Below, one piece after another: positions 8,552 to 17,912 of a stretch of 37,107 bases of DNA. The notes below the pieces were generated by a model, which was given only the letters and a program-made list of their open reading frames with translations, did no database searches and was not told the origin of the DNA. Position 1 is the stretch's first letter. Every line of letters begins with the position of its first letter. A program made the position numbers and the translations under genes. The stretch is from an uncultured Burkholderiales bacterium. Its GTDB lineage: Bacteria; Pseudomonadota; Gammaproteobacteria; Burkholderiales; Burkholderiaceae_C. The stretch spans positions 1 to 37,107 of the forward strand of contig CAIVLE010000090.1 of the NCBI GenBank assembly GCA_903906635.1, given 5' to 3'.

Positions 8552-10540
8552 TCAAGCCTGGGGCAAGGTGAAACTAAAGACCGTGCCACGGGGCGGGTTG
8601 TCGCAGTGGCTCAATAAGCCACCGTGTTGTTCTACCACCGTGCGGCACAAACTCAGGCCCAAGCCCATGCCTTCGGCTTTGGTGGTGAAGAAAGGGGTGA
8701 AGAGTTTTTCAGCCACCGTGGGCGCAATGCCTGGGCCCACATCGGCGACTGAAAACGCCATCCAGCGGCTCACCGCGTTGGAGGCTGCCGTGCGCACATC
8801 CAAGGTGAGCACCTTGTCGGTGGTGTCATCGGCCATAGCTTGCATTGCATTGCGGGCCAAATTGAGCAAGACCTGTTCAACCATCGTGCGGTCGCACCAC
8901 ACGGCGGCCAAGTGCTCAGGGCAGCGCACGACCACGCGAACCCCGAGTTTGCGGGCTTGCAAAATGATCAAAGGCATCACGTTGTCGAGCAAGGTACGCG
9001 GCAAGACGGCTTCGCGCGTTTGGTCACGACGACGTACAAAGTCATGCACGCTCTTGATCACCTTGCCCGCACGTTCGGCTTGTTGGCCAATGCGCGCCAT
9101 GGCGCTGCCCAGCATCTCTGCCAAACCCGCGTCTTGCAAGGCCACGTCTTGGAGCAAATTCATGCTGCCGGTGGCGTAGCTAGAAATAGCCGCCAAGGGT
9201 TGGTTGAGTTCGTGGCTCAGCAGCGACGCCATCTCGCCCACGGTCGCTAAACGAGCGGTGGCTTGCAAGCGCTCTTGGCTAGCGCGCGAGAGCTCCTCCA
9301 CACGACGCTGCTCGGTGATGTCAAGCACCGCACTCATCCACCCCGTTTGCTGGCCATTGGCGTTGATCAAAGGCGCTTCAAAAATCAACACCGCAATGCG
9401 CTCTCCGCCCTTGTGCATGAAGACCGACTCCACCCCTTCGCGCGGAGGCGCATTGCCCGCCAAGCGCAGGGCTTGGCGCTGGCCGTACTCGTCAATCATC
9501 TCGGGTGGCCAGTAAGGTGCTGGAATGCCGTGCCCCAACAGCTCTTTGGCGGTGAAGCCCACCATTTCGCAAAAAGCAGGGTTGACATAGGTGATGCGTC
9601 CTTGGTTGTCGCGCGCGCGCAGCCCGGTGACCAGGGAGTCCTCCATGGCCTTGCGAAACGCCAGGGCATCGGCCAAATCAGACTCCACCTGCTGGCGTCT
9701 GCGCATGTCACGAGCCAACATCACCAGCACGGTGACCAAGGCAATTGCCATCGCCGTGACCAAGGCCGTCAGCACATTTGGAAAGACATCGGGTGCCGCG
9801 CGCCAGCTGTCCATGCGCAAGACCATGGCATGTCCTGGCAAATCGAGCAATTGCTGTGCGGTAAAGACACGACTGCCACGACGTGGCGTGCCAAATTTGG
9901 CCAGCCGTGTGCCATCCGACTCCGTGAAAGACACCTCCTGGCTGCGGGTGAGTTGCGGCCCGACCATGCCAGCAAGAATTTCGCTCAAGGCATAGCTGGC
10001 CACGGTGTAGCCCGTCACGCGCCCGTCCACCAGCACAGGCAAGCACAGGTCCATGATCTCCAACCCCAAGCCATCGTTTTGCGGCACATAAGTGCTCACC
10101 CCGTAGCCGGGCCCACTTTGGCGCCTCGCCACGGCGCAAGCCTGCACCACCTCGGGCTGACGGGCTGAGCGCCCTTGCTTGGCAAACACGGGAGCGCGAA
10201 ACGGTGTGTCCACAGCGGCGATGACGCCCAACTCCAGATCGCGCCATTCCAAGCGCAGCCATTCGCGGTGCTCGCGCAACAAACTGGCCGCCTCTTGTGG
10301 CCAAGGCCGCTGGGTGTGGTCGACAAATTGCAAAGTCTGCAAGGTCTGCACATTGCGCGTTAGCGCAGCACGGATGTCATTGACCGCATCCGAGGCATCT
10401 CGCTCGATGCGACTTTGCACTTGGCTGACCTCGTAGCGGCCCGCCAACCACACCAGCGTGCTCAACATGGACAGCACCAACATCACCAGCAACAGCCACA
10501 AGGACCAACGGCGCCACAACGTACCGGCTGGAAACAACAT
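8552..10540 (-). CDS. DctS-like membrane sensor histidine kinase with PAS domain
   Basis: 662 residues. A first membrane helix (about 12-34) and a second (about 256-276, VLTALVTAMAIALVTVLVML) enclose a periplasmic sensor region of about 220 residues. Next comes a PAS domain (about 290-415; ITYVNPAFCEMVGFTAKELLG), then the phospho-acceptor His443 in SHELNQPLAAISSY, the N box NLARNAMQAM, and the G boxes GPGIAPTVAEKLFTPFFTTKAEGMGLGLSL of the ATPase domain. The kinase should phosphorylate the regulator encoded just downstream. Its ATG overlaps the TGA of the yhdP-like gene by one base (TGATG), so it is probably translated from the same message. The ligand is unknown; C4-dicarboxylates are suggested only by family resemblance. 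Confidence 0.92.
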   Translation of the reverse strand: MLFPAGTLWRRWSLWLLLVMLVLSMLSTLVWLAGRYEVSQVQSRIERDASDAVNDIRAALTRNVQTLQTLQFVDHTQRPWPQEAASLLREHREWLRLEWRDLELGVIAAVDTPFRAPVFAKQGRSARQPEVVQACAVARRQSGPGYGVSTYVPQNDGLGLEIMDLCLPVLVDGRVTGYTVASYALSEILAGMVGPQLTRSQEVSFTESDGTRLAKFGTPRRGSRVFTAQQLLDLPGHAMVLRMDSWRAAPDVFPNVLTALVTAMAIALVTVLVMLARDMRRRQQVESDLADALAFRKAMEDSLVTGLRARDNQGRITYVNPAFCEMVGFTAKELLGHGIPAPYWPPEMIDEYGQRQALRLAGNAPPREGVESVFMHKGGERIAVLIFEAPLINANGQQTGWMSAVLDITEQRRVEELSRASQERLQATARLATVGEMASLLSHELNQPLAAISSYATGSMNLLQDVALQDAGLAEMLGSAMARIGQQAERAGKVIKSVHDFVRRRDQTREAVLPRTLLDNVMPLIILQARKLGVRVVVRCPEHLAAVWCDRTMVEQVLLNLARNAMQAMADDTTDKVLTLDVRTAASNAVSRWMAFSVADVGPGIAPTVAEKLFTPFFTTKAEGMGLGLSLCRTVVEQHGGLLSHCDNPPRGTVFSFTLPQA

Positions 10541-13500
10541 CAGTCGACCTTGGTCACTCGGGGGTTGAGCCAGGTGCCATCGATGTGGAACTCGCTGGTG
10601 TTGGCCCGCACCAAGGGCTTGGCCAAGACCAATTGAGCCAGATAGGAGGTCAGACCCACCAAGGGGTTGATGGTGGCCATGTACAGCGCGTATGTGCCGG
10701 CATTGATTTCGGGCACGACCACCACCTTGAGATCTTGTGTTTCTCGCGCCATGTCAGCGCGCCCTTCAATCAATGCGCCCGCGACCACGCCCTTCATCTG
10801 CAAGTTGTTGGTAAAGGCCACGCCTTGGTCGATTCGCACATCGCCACGGACAAAATCAAAAGCAAAGCCTTCGCTGAAGATGTCGCTGAAGTCCAAGGTC
10901 AGTCGCCTGGGCAAGGCTTGTAAGTTCAAGACGCCCAGCAAACGCGCTGCCCCCGGCTCGGTCTTGAGGAATTGGCCTTTTTCAATGTCCAAATTCAGCT
11001 TGCCCGACATGCTGGAGTAGTCGAGGGTGATGGGTGAACCGCGCCAAGACACTTGCCCCTCCAAGCGTCCCTTGCCATGACGAACCGCCTCGGGCGTGCC
11101 CAAGCGCGTCAACAATAGCCCGCTGTCGTTGACATCCAGCACAAAGTTCAGTTGCGTGCGCCGCAAAGTAGGACTATCCGCGGCCCAGTTGCCACTCGCG
11201 GTGAAACTGGCCTCTGGCATGCTCAGGTTGAGTTTGTTCAAGCGCCATTCACGTGTGGCGTTGGTGCCCGTGCGGTTGACCGCTTGAATTTCCAACCGCC
11301 CCAGCTTCTTGTTGCGCAAGGTGAGGTCTTCCACCACGATGTCCAGGGCCGGAATGCTGCTAGGTTGCTCGCTGAGCATGCGCTCGACATCGGGCACCAA
11401 ACTCGGTGGAATATTCAAGTAGCTCAAACGCGCCAACAGTTGAGCCGGGGTACTGCCATTGGCCGGGCGCACTTCGGCAGAACCGTTGAGTTCGTCGGCA
11501 CGCAAATTCAAACGCCACAGATCCCCTTGACGGGTGCCGCCCACCAACACGTTGTGCAGCATCCGCTCGGTGAGCGTGAGCTGGTCTGCGCGCAGCGCCA
11601 AAAAGGTGGGCATGTAGTCAGACGCACCCCCCAGCTCTGCCTGGGCACCCATGGGTTTGAGCGCGGTGGGCGCGCGCAATGCGTCGCGCATGGACACACC
11701 CGTGAGGTCACTCATGGCCTCGCTCCAGGCGTCCAGATCCAAGCTGGACAACTGCAAATTCAGGCTCACGCCTTTGTCGCGCATGGGCAGGTTCTCGCTC
11801 AGCGCTTCGCCCACGGCAATGCCCCCGCGCAGCACCTGGGGCTGCTCGCCACTGAGGTCGCGCACATAGCTGAGCGCCAACACGCGGCCCAAGCTAAATT
11901 GGATCGTGTCTTGAAAAACCCGGCTCTTGGGCAGCAATGACTCTCGGGTGAGCTGGGTGGACACGCGCAAAGGCAGTCCCGTCGCTGCCGCTTTGTTCAA
12001 AGGCTCTGGCAAATTCAGCGCCACGCCCTTGAGGTCACTGGTGATGAGCAGCTCGGGCTGGCCTCGGCGCAGCCCCAGGGTAAGTTCATACGCCGCGCTC
12101 CCGCTGGCGTGTTGCGCCACGCGCGTGACCCCAGCCAACTCACGGGCTTGACGCAGGCCTTCCGCGCTGAAGCGCCCCTTGGCCCTGAGTTGCAAAGGTG
12201 AGTCGCCTGAGGCCGAGGCAAGATTGAGCCCCCCATCGATCTGAGCGTCTCCCCCTAAGGTTCGGGCTTTGAGGTCCTTCAAAGTGAAGCCTTGCTCGCT
12301 GAACTGCAAACTGCCTTTGACGCCCATGAGCACCGGAGTGCCTGGCATGACCTGAAGGTCGTTGCCCAAGAAGTTCACGCTGCCTTGTACTTTGGACTTG
12401 CGCAGGGCGTTGAGTGGCAACTGCAAGTTAAGTTTGTAGTTGGCCAAGCCAGCCCCTTGGCTGGCCTCGAGCACATCACCGGTGAGCTCATGCAGTGCCG
12501 AGCGTGAGATCACGCCCAACACCTCGTTGAGCGGGCCCCCGCCTTCTGCGACCACCTTGACCTCTGGCTTGAGTAGATCGACGATGTGGGCCTCGACCTT
12601 TTGCCAGTCCACGCGTTCGGCGCCTTCCACGCGGGCGTTGCCCTTGAAATGCAAGGCGCGTCGCTCCAACACCAGCTCTCCACGCACGGCCGTCAAAGCA
12701 GGCCAGTTGCTGCTAGGGCTCACTCGGCTGCCCTTGGGAACGGGCACATAAGCGTAGCGCCCCTGGTCGATTTGGGTCGAAATGCGCAACTCGCCCAACT
12801 TGGGGTTGTCAAACGGCAAGTCGTTCAAATTGCCTCGGATGCGCAGCTTGGCCTTGCTGGCCAAGCCCTGCTGCACGGCATCGCGTAAATAGGTCCGCAC
12901 TTCAAGCGGCAAGTTGTTGGGCAGGTAGCGGTGCACTTGGGCCAATTGAGCGCGGCTGATGCTGGCGGAGAGATCGAGAACACCCGGCCAGCGCTGGGTG
13001 CCTTCGCCAGTCTTCCAACTGCCCTCCAGCTGCCCCATCACATCGGCGTTGGCCAACTGGGCTTGGCTGACCTGCACAGCGAGCTGCTCGCCGCGGTGTT
13101 GCCACAGCAACTGAGCCGAAGCTTGGTCCAGCACAATGCGTGGGTCATCCAAGCCCATCGGCAAGGTCAAGCTGCCTTGTTCGATGCGCACCTGAGCTTT
13201 GCCACCCTGCGGGTTGAGCTCAAAGTCCACGCTGGCCCCTTGCACCCCGGGCACCCAAGCCAATGGGCTGTCTGGCGTCGTGTCACGCAAGAGCTGCAGG
13301 CCTTGCACTGCGCCGCGCGCCGTGTAACTCAGCTGTGGGCTGGAGGTGAGCCCGCCCGATGTTTGCCAGCTGACTTGCAATGGGTTGACCCGTCCTTGGG
13401 GCTTGAGCCGCGCGAGCAAGGCGCGCCACTGCGCGGGCATGGGTAGGCGTTGGCTCACCTGAGCCAACGCCTGCAAATCCAATTGATCCGCACTCAGGGT

Positions 13501-14604
13501 GCCTGCCTGGAGATCTTCGCCTTGCCAAGTCACACGCAACACACCGCCAGGCCAATGCTCTCCCTGCACGGTGTCAAAAACCAGGTTCTCCGTGCTAATT
13601 TCCACTGACGGCTTGACCCCTTTGGGTTGCCACTTGGCGCCTAATTTGCCCGCGATGTGGCGCAGCTCCAGGGGCTCGAGTTCTGCCCCCAAACGCACCT
13701 TGACCGACTGCAGCGACACATCGGCTTGAAGCCCCACGGCTTGGCCGTGCACCAGCTCCAGTGACAAGCGCATGTCGCCACGGCCTTCTTGGATTGACAC
13801 GCCTTGATCCATGGAAACCCATTGGCGCAAGGTCGAGACATCAACCAGCGGCAAATCAGCCTGCACTTGGCCCGACCATGACTGCGTGTCACCGGCTCGG
13901 CCCCAAGGCGCTTGACTGAATTTGCCCTGCATTGAGATGCGTTGACCCAAAGTAGCGGGCGGGGTGGCATCAAGACGCAGGTCATGGCCATTCCATTGGT
14001 TCTTGATCACAACATCGACTTGGCTCAGGGTCAGCGCGGGCGCATCGGCCCCATGGCGCGCCTCGTCACGCCAGTGCAGCAGGCCCTGGGTGACGACAAA
14101 TTCATGTTGAGAAAAAAACCAATCTGCAGCCGTGCCGTCCCCTGCGCCGTGGGTGCTCAAACCCGCCACCCACAGCTGCCCCTTGGTGTCACGACGTATG
14201 TCCAATTCGGGCTGCTCGATTGCCAATCGTTCAAAGCCCCCTTGAAGCACCGAGCGCAAGGACAAAGCAGCCAGCACACGTGGCAGACGCAAGGCCTCGT
14301 GGCCTTGGGCGTCCAACAAGCGCACCTCCAACACTTCAAACCCCGTGACCAGCCAACCCCCTGTGGTGCGGATCTGTCCGATCTCGACCGGTGTGCCAAT
14401 CGCACGGGTGGCTTGTTGTTGCAACCATTCACGGTGATCGTTGATTCGCGGCACAATCAAAGCGTGCAGGGTGGCCCAAGCCACAACCAGCAACAGACAC
14501 ACCATGCCCAAGGCCCACAAAACACCCGTGAACAGACGCGTCCACCGCGAGGGTGGTGTGCCTAAGTGGGAGATGGGTTCAGACGGATCGGACAACTGTT
14601 TCAT
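10540..14604 (-). CDS. yhdP: YhdP family AsmA-like intermembrane lipid transport protein
   Basis: 1354 residues. The protein has a short cytoplasmic N-terminus, one membrane helix (about residues 25-50, LFTGVLWALGMVCLLLVVAWATL) and a very long beta-rich periplasmic body ending in the AsmA-like C-terminal region (DFSDIFSEGFAFDFVRGDV, EINAGTYALYMATINPLVGLTSYL). In E. coli, YhdP, TamB and YdbH are bridge-like proteins thought to carry phospholipids from inner to outer membrane. Length and domain order fit YhdP (about 1270 residues in E. coli). The first ATG is used; it has no clear Shine-Dalgarno. Only 36 bases separate it from the divergent glnE start. A sensor kinase and regulator follow with a one-base overlap, an arrangement noted separately. 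Confidence 0.9.
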   Translation of the reverse strand: MKQLSDPSEPISHLGTPPSRWTRLFTGVLWALGMVCLLLVVAWATLHALIVPRINDHREWLQQQATRAIGTPVEIGQIRTTGGWLVTGFEVLEVRLLDAQGHEALRLPRVLAALSLRSVLQGGFERLAIEQPELDIRRDTKGQLWVAGLSTHGAGDGTAADWFFSQHEFVVTQGLLHWRDEARHGADAPALTLSQVDVVIKNQWNGHDLRLDATPPATLGQRISMQGKFSQAPWGRAGDTQSWSGQVQADLPLVDVSTLRQWVSMDQGVSIQEGRGDMRLSLELVHGQAVGLQADVSLQSVKVRLGAELEPLELRHIAGKLGAKWQPKGVKPSVEISTENLVFDTVQGEHWPGGVLRVTWQGEDLQAGTLSADQLDLQALAQVSQRLPMPAQWRALLARLKPQGRVNPLQVSWQTSGGLTSSPQLSYTARGAVQGLQLLRDTTPDSPLAWVPGVQGASVDFELNPQGGKAQVRIEQGSLTLPMGLDDPRIVLDQASAQLLWQHRGEQLAVQVSQAQLANADVMGQLEGSWKTGEGTQRWPGVLDLSASISRAQLAQVHRYLPNNLPLEVRTYLRDAVQQGLASKAKLRIRGNLNDLPFDNPKLGELRISTQIDQGRYAYVPVPKGSRVSPSSNWPALTAVRGELVLERRALHFKGNARVEGAERVDWQKVEAHIVDLLKPEVKVVAEGGGPLNEVLGVISRSALHELTGDVLEASQGAGLANYKLNLQLPLNALRKSKVQGSVNFLGNDLQVMPGTPVLMGVKGSLQFSEQGFTLKDLKARTLGGDAQIDGGLNLASASGDSPLQLRAKGRFSAEGLRQARELAGVTRVAQHASGSAAYELTLGLRRGQPELLITSDLKGVALNLPEPLNKAAATGLPLRVSTQLTRESLLPKSRVFQDTIQFSLGRVLALSYVRDLSGEQPQVLRGGIAVGEALSENLPMRDKGVSLNLQLSSLDLDAWSEAMSDLTGVSMRDALRAPTALKPMGAQAELGGASDYMPTFLALRADQLTLTERMLHNVLVGGTRQGDLWRLNLRADELNGSAEVRPANGSTPAQLLARLSYLNIPPSLVPDVERMLSEQPSSIPALDIVVEDLTLRNKKLGRLEIQAVNRTGTNATREWRLNKLNLSMPEASFTASGNWAADSPTLRRTQLNFVLDVNDSGLLLTRLGTPEAVRHGKGRLEGQVSWRGSPITLDYSSMSGKLNLDIEKGQFLKTEPGAARLLGVLNLQALPRRLTLDFSDIFSEGFAFDFVRGDVRIDQGVAFTNNLQMKGVVAGALIEGRADMARETQDLKVVVVPEINAGTYALYMATINPLVGLTSYLAQLVLAKPLVRANTSEFHIDGTWLNPRVTKVD

Positions 14605-14640
14605 GGTGATAGCAACGTGACCGGAATTATCCCCCTCTCG

Positions 14641-17367
14641 ATGAACGACCTGAGTGCTTACTCACGCTTTGTTCAACGCATTCGCCGGCGCTACCCGGCT
14701 GAAATGGGCCTGTTACCCCATGGCGCTCCTGAGCTAGCCACCTTGCAAGTGGCGTTGTCGGCGTTGCGCCAGCAACACGGGTGGGGTGCGGCCTTGCGCA
14801 TCCTGCGCCAATTGGTGTTGGAGCGCCTAGCAGAACTCGACTGCACCCAACATGCCGACTTGTCGGTGATCACACGCGGCATGACCGAGTTGGCTGAGCT
14901 GGCCCTGGACGTGGCCTGCAATGACGCCTGTGCGCAACTGGATGCGCTTTATGGTGCGCCCTTGTGCAAGAGCGGTCAACGTGCCGTGATGTGGGTGATC
15001 GGCATGGGCAAACTGGGTGCACGTGAACTCAATGTCTCGAGCGACATCGACCTGATTTACGTCTACGACGAGGATGGCGAGACGACCGGCTTGCCTGACG
15101 GACGTGGGCGCATCAGCAACCATGACTACTTTGCCAAAGCGGTCAAGCTGATCTACAGCCTCATTGGCGAGGTCACCGAGCACGGCTTTGTGTTTCGCAT
15201 GGATTTGGCGTTGCGCCCCAACGGCAACTCGGGCCCCAGCGTGGTGTCTTTGAGCGCGCTGGAGGAGTATTTCCTCGTGCAAGGCCGTGAATGGGAGCGC
15301 TTTGCTTGGCTCAAAAGCCGGGTGGTCGCGCCGGCCAGCGCGCAGCAGACAGCGCAAGACTTGCGCAACACCGTATTGCCCTTTGTGTTTCGCCGCTACC
15401 TTGACTACAACGTGTTTGAAGCCCTGCGCGGACTGCACCAACAAATTCGCCACCATTCGGCCAAACGCAGTGCTGGGCGGCCTGAGCGTGCGCACGACGT
15501 CAAGCTGTCGCGTGGCGGCATCCGCGAGGTTGAATTCACCGTGCAACTTTTGCAAGTGGTGCGCGGCGGGCAGTTTCCGGAGCTGCGCACTCGCCCAACC
15601 TTGCAAGCTTTGCAACGCCTGGTGCAAGCCAAGCTCATGCCCGCGCACACCGCCGATGCACTGGCTAAGGCTTATGTGTTTTTGCGCCAAGTCGAGCACC
15701 GCATTCAGTACTTAGACGACCAACAAACGCACCTGCTGCCCGCGCAAGATGCCGACCTCGAGTGGGTGGCACTCACGTTGGGCTTTGGGGATGTGTGCGA
15801 CTTTTTGATCCAGCTCGATGGCCACCGCGAATGTGTGGCCCAAGAGTTTGACCGCTTGTTGGGCCAAGGCCGTGCGCGCCAAGACACACCACCCAAAGAC
15901 TGCAAGGGATGTGGCGCGCACACCTCGCAAGATTGCCCCGATCTCGAAAGTCTGTTGCCCCACCTGAGCGAGCGGCTGCGCGAGCGCGTTGCCCCGTGGC
16001 CCGATCAACCCCGGGTGCGCGCCTTGCGTGAGGACGCGCGCCAGCGTTTGCTCAGACTGCTGCAGCGCACCCAAACCTGGCTGAGCCAGGGACTGGTGAG
16101 CGAAGACGCCGCCGTGCGCTGGTGCGACTGGATGGAGCCGCTGATGCGGCGAGAGAGTTATCTGGCTTTGTTGCTGGAGCGTCCGCGTGTGCATGAACAA
16201 TTGCTGCGTTTATTGGGTGCTGCGCGTTGGCCCGCTCGTTATTTGTTGCAGCACCCAGGGGTGATCGACGAGTTGGCCTCTGAGTCCTTGTTGCATGAAC
16301 GGTTTGACCCGGTGGCTTTTGAGGCCGAGCTGGAACATCGCCGCACGGCTTTGCAGCATGTGGACCAAGACGATGACGAAGCCTTACTCAACCTGCTGCG
16401 CCGTGCACACCACGCGGAGGTTTTTCGCACCTTGGCACGTGACGTCGAGGGCAGCTTGACGATCGAGCAAGTGGCCGATGACCTGAGCGCGCTGGCAGAC
16501 ACCATGCTCACCGTCACCAGCCGCTGGGTCTGGCAGCGCTTGAAACAGCGCCACCGCGACGAGCCGCTGTTTGCCATCGTGGGCTATGGCAAGCTGGGAG
16601 GCAAAGAACTCGGCTATGGCAGCGACCTCGACATCGTGTTTGTCTACGAAGATCCGCACGAACAGGCCGGTGAAATTTATGCCGCCTTTGTGCGCAAATT
16701 GATCAATTGGCTCACGGTCAAAACCGCCGAGGGCGACTTGTATGAGATCGACACCGCCTTGCGTCCCAATGGCAATTCAGGGCTGCTGGTGACCACCTTT
16801 GAGGCGTTTGCCAGCTACCAAGCGCAACGCGGCAGCAACACCGCATGGACCTGGGAGCACCAAGCCATGACCCGGGCACGTTGTTGTCTGGGCTCGCCTG
16901 AATTGCGCGCTCGCTTTGAGGCCGTTCGCTGCAGCGTCATCCATGCGCCCCGCGACCGCGCCGCCTTGGCACAAGAAATTTTGTCTATGCGTGCCACGTT
17001 GCGAAATGCGCGTCCCGTCAAAGCGGGTTTGTTTGACGTCAAGCACAGCACCGGGGGCATGGTCGATGTGGAGTTTGCGGTGCAGTACTTGGTGCTGGCG
17101 TTTTCAAAAACACATCCCGGTTTGAGCGCCAACTTGGGCAACATTGCCTTGTTGCGCAACGCAGAACAAGACGGGCTGCTGCAAAGCGGGGTTGGCGAGA
17201 GCGCCGCCAATGCCTACCGGGCGCTGCGCAAAGTGCAGCACACGGCTCGATTGGACGAGCAGCCGACCCAAGTCAGCGAGCACGATTTGCGGCAGGAGCG
17301 CTCAGCGATCGTGGCGTTATGGGCTGGCGTCTTTGGCGCGCGGACTGCGCACGCCCTGATGCAATGA
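14641..17367 (+). CDS. glnE: Bifunctional glutamine synthetase adenylyltransferase/adenylyl-removing enzyme
   Basis: 908 residues. GlnE adds AMP to, or removes it from, a tyrosine of glutamine synthetase and so tunes nitrogen assimilation under control of PII. Two nucleotidyltransferase domains are visible. The N-terminal adenylyl-removase half has GMGKLGARELNVSSDIDLIY from residue 121. The C-terminal adenylyltransferase half has GYGKLGGKELGYGSDLDIVF from about residue 647. Both keep the Ser-Asp-x-Asp metal motif, and GGIREVEFTVQLLQVV and GGMVDVEFAVQYLVL are the paired downstream motifs. The ATG at 14641 was chosen because MNDLSAYSRFVQRIRRRY matches the usual start; 25 open codons upstream do not look like protein. 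No strong Shine-Dalgarno is seen. Confidence 0.96.
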   Translation: MNDLSAYSRFVQRIRRRYPAEMGLLPHGAPELATLQVALSALRQQHGWGAALRILRQLVLERLAELDCTQHADLSVITRGMTELAELALDVACNDACAQLDALYGAPLCKSGQRAVMWVIGMGKLGARELNVSSDIDLIYVYDEDGETTGLPDGRGRISNHDYFAKAVKLIYSLIGEVTEHGFVFRMDLALRPNGNSGPSVVSLSALEEYFLVQGREWERFAWLKSRVVAPASAQQTAQDLRNTVLPFVFRRYLDYNVFEALRGLHQQIRHHSAKRSAGRPERAHDVKLSRGGIREVEFTVQLLQVVRGGQFPELRTRPTLQALQRLVQAKLMPAHTADALAKAYVFLRQVEHRIQYLDDQQTHLLPAQDADLEWVALTLGFGDVCDFLIQLDGHRECVAQEFDRLLGQGRARQDTPPKDCKGCGAHTSQDCPDLESLLPHLSERLRERVAPWPDQPRVRALREDARQRLLRLLQRTQTWLSQGLVSEDAAVRWCDWMEPLMRRESYLALLLERPRVHEQLLRLLGAARWPARYLLQHPGVIDELASESLLHERFDPVAFEAELEHRRTALQHVDQDDDEALLNLLRRAHHAEVFRTLARDVEGSLTIEQVADDLSALADTMLTVTSRWVWQRLKQRHRDEPLFAIVGYGKLGGKELGYGSDLDIVFVYEDPHEQAGEIYAAFVRKLINWLTVKTAEGDLYEIDTALRPNGNSGLLVTTFEAFASYQAQRGSNTAWTWEHQAMTRARCCLGSPELRARFEAVRCSVIHAPRDRAALAQEILSMRATLRNARPVKAGLFDVKHSTGGMVDVEFAVQYLVLAFSKTHPGLSANLGNIALLRNAEQDGLLQSGVGESAANAYRALRKVQHTARLDEQPTQVSEHDLRQERSAIVALWAGVFGARTAHALMQ

Positions 17368-17398
17368 ATCAAGGCTGCAAGACCACCACACCCACGCG

Positions 17399-17902
17399 TT
17401 ACTGGGCGCGGATCTTGGTGACCAGGGCCGTGGTCGAGTAACCATCGACAAATGCAATTGCCTGTGCGCGGCCACCATAGCCCTCGACCACCTGGGTCTC
17501 GGCAAGTTTGGACATGTCGTAATCACCCCCTTTGACCAAGATGTCAGGGCGCAACTCGCGGATGAGCTCCAACGGGGTGTCTTCGTCAAACCAAGTCACC
17601 AAACTCACCGATTCAAGGGCCGCAATGAGCGCGGCCCGGTCGGCTTGGGCATTGAGCGGTCGGTCTGGGCCTTTGCCCAAGCGACGTGCCGACGCGTCGC
17701 TGTTGAGCGCGACCACCAAGCTCCCCCCCAAAGCACGCGCTTGAGCCAAGTAGCTAGCGTGTCCTCGGTGCAACACATCGAATACGCCATTGGTGAACAC
17801 CACGGGCCCATGGGGCCGCAAAGCGGCCACGCGCTGCAAGGCCTCGGAACGCGAGGTGAGTTTGTTCAAAAACGCGGGGGCAGTCAGTGGTGTAGCGGTC
17901 AT
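17399..17902 (-). CDS. rfaE2: D-glycero-beta-D-manno-heptose 1-phosphate adenylyltransferase
   Basis: 167 residues, one cytidylyltransferase-like domain. It transfers AMP from ATP to heptose 1-phosphate to form ADP-heptose for the lipopolysaccharide inner core. The nucleotide-binding HxGH motif is His45-Arg-Gly-His48 in FTNGVFDVLHRGHASYL. LVVALNSDASARRLGKGPDRP and LRPDILVKGGDY are further family signatures. E. coli fuses this domain to the kinase in HldE; here it is a separate gene, as in other betaproteobacteria. The kinase partner (rfaE1) is not in the window. The gene starts ten bases after the light-regulator gene on the same strand, so co-transcription is likely. It converges on glnE with 31 bases between. 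Confidence 0.93.
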   Translation of the reverse strand: MTATPLTAPAFLNKLTSRSEALQRVAALRPHGPVVFTNGVFDVLHRGHASYLAQARALGGSLVVALNSDASARRLGKGPDRPLNAQADRAALIAALESVSLVTWFDEDTPLELIRELRPDILVKGGDYDMSKLAETQVVEGYGGRAQAIAFVDGYSTTALVTKIRAQ

Positions 17903-17912
17903 GGCCGCAATT

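Noticed and set aside
14566-14640. 25-codon upstream extension of GlnE
   Set aside because: It overlaps the N-terminus of the divergent yhdP gene and lacks similarity to GlnE; the ATG at 14641 gives the usual family start.
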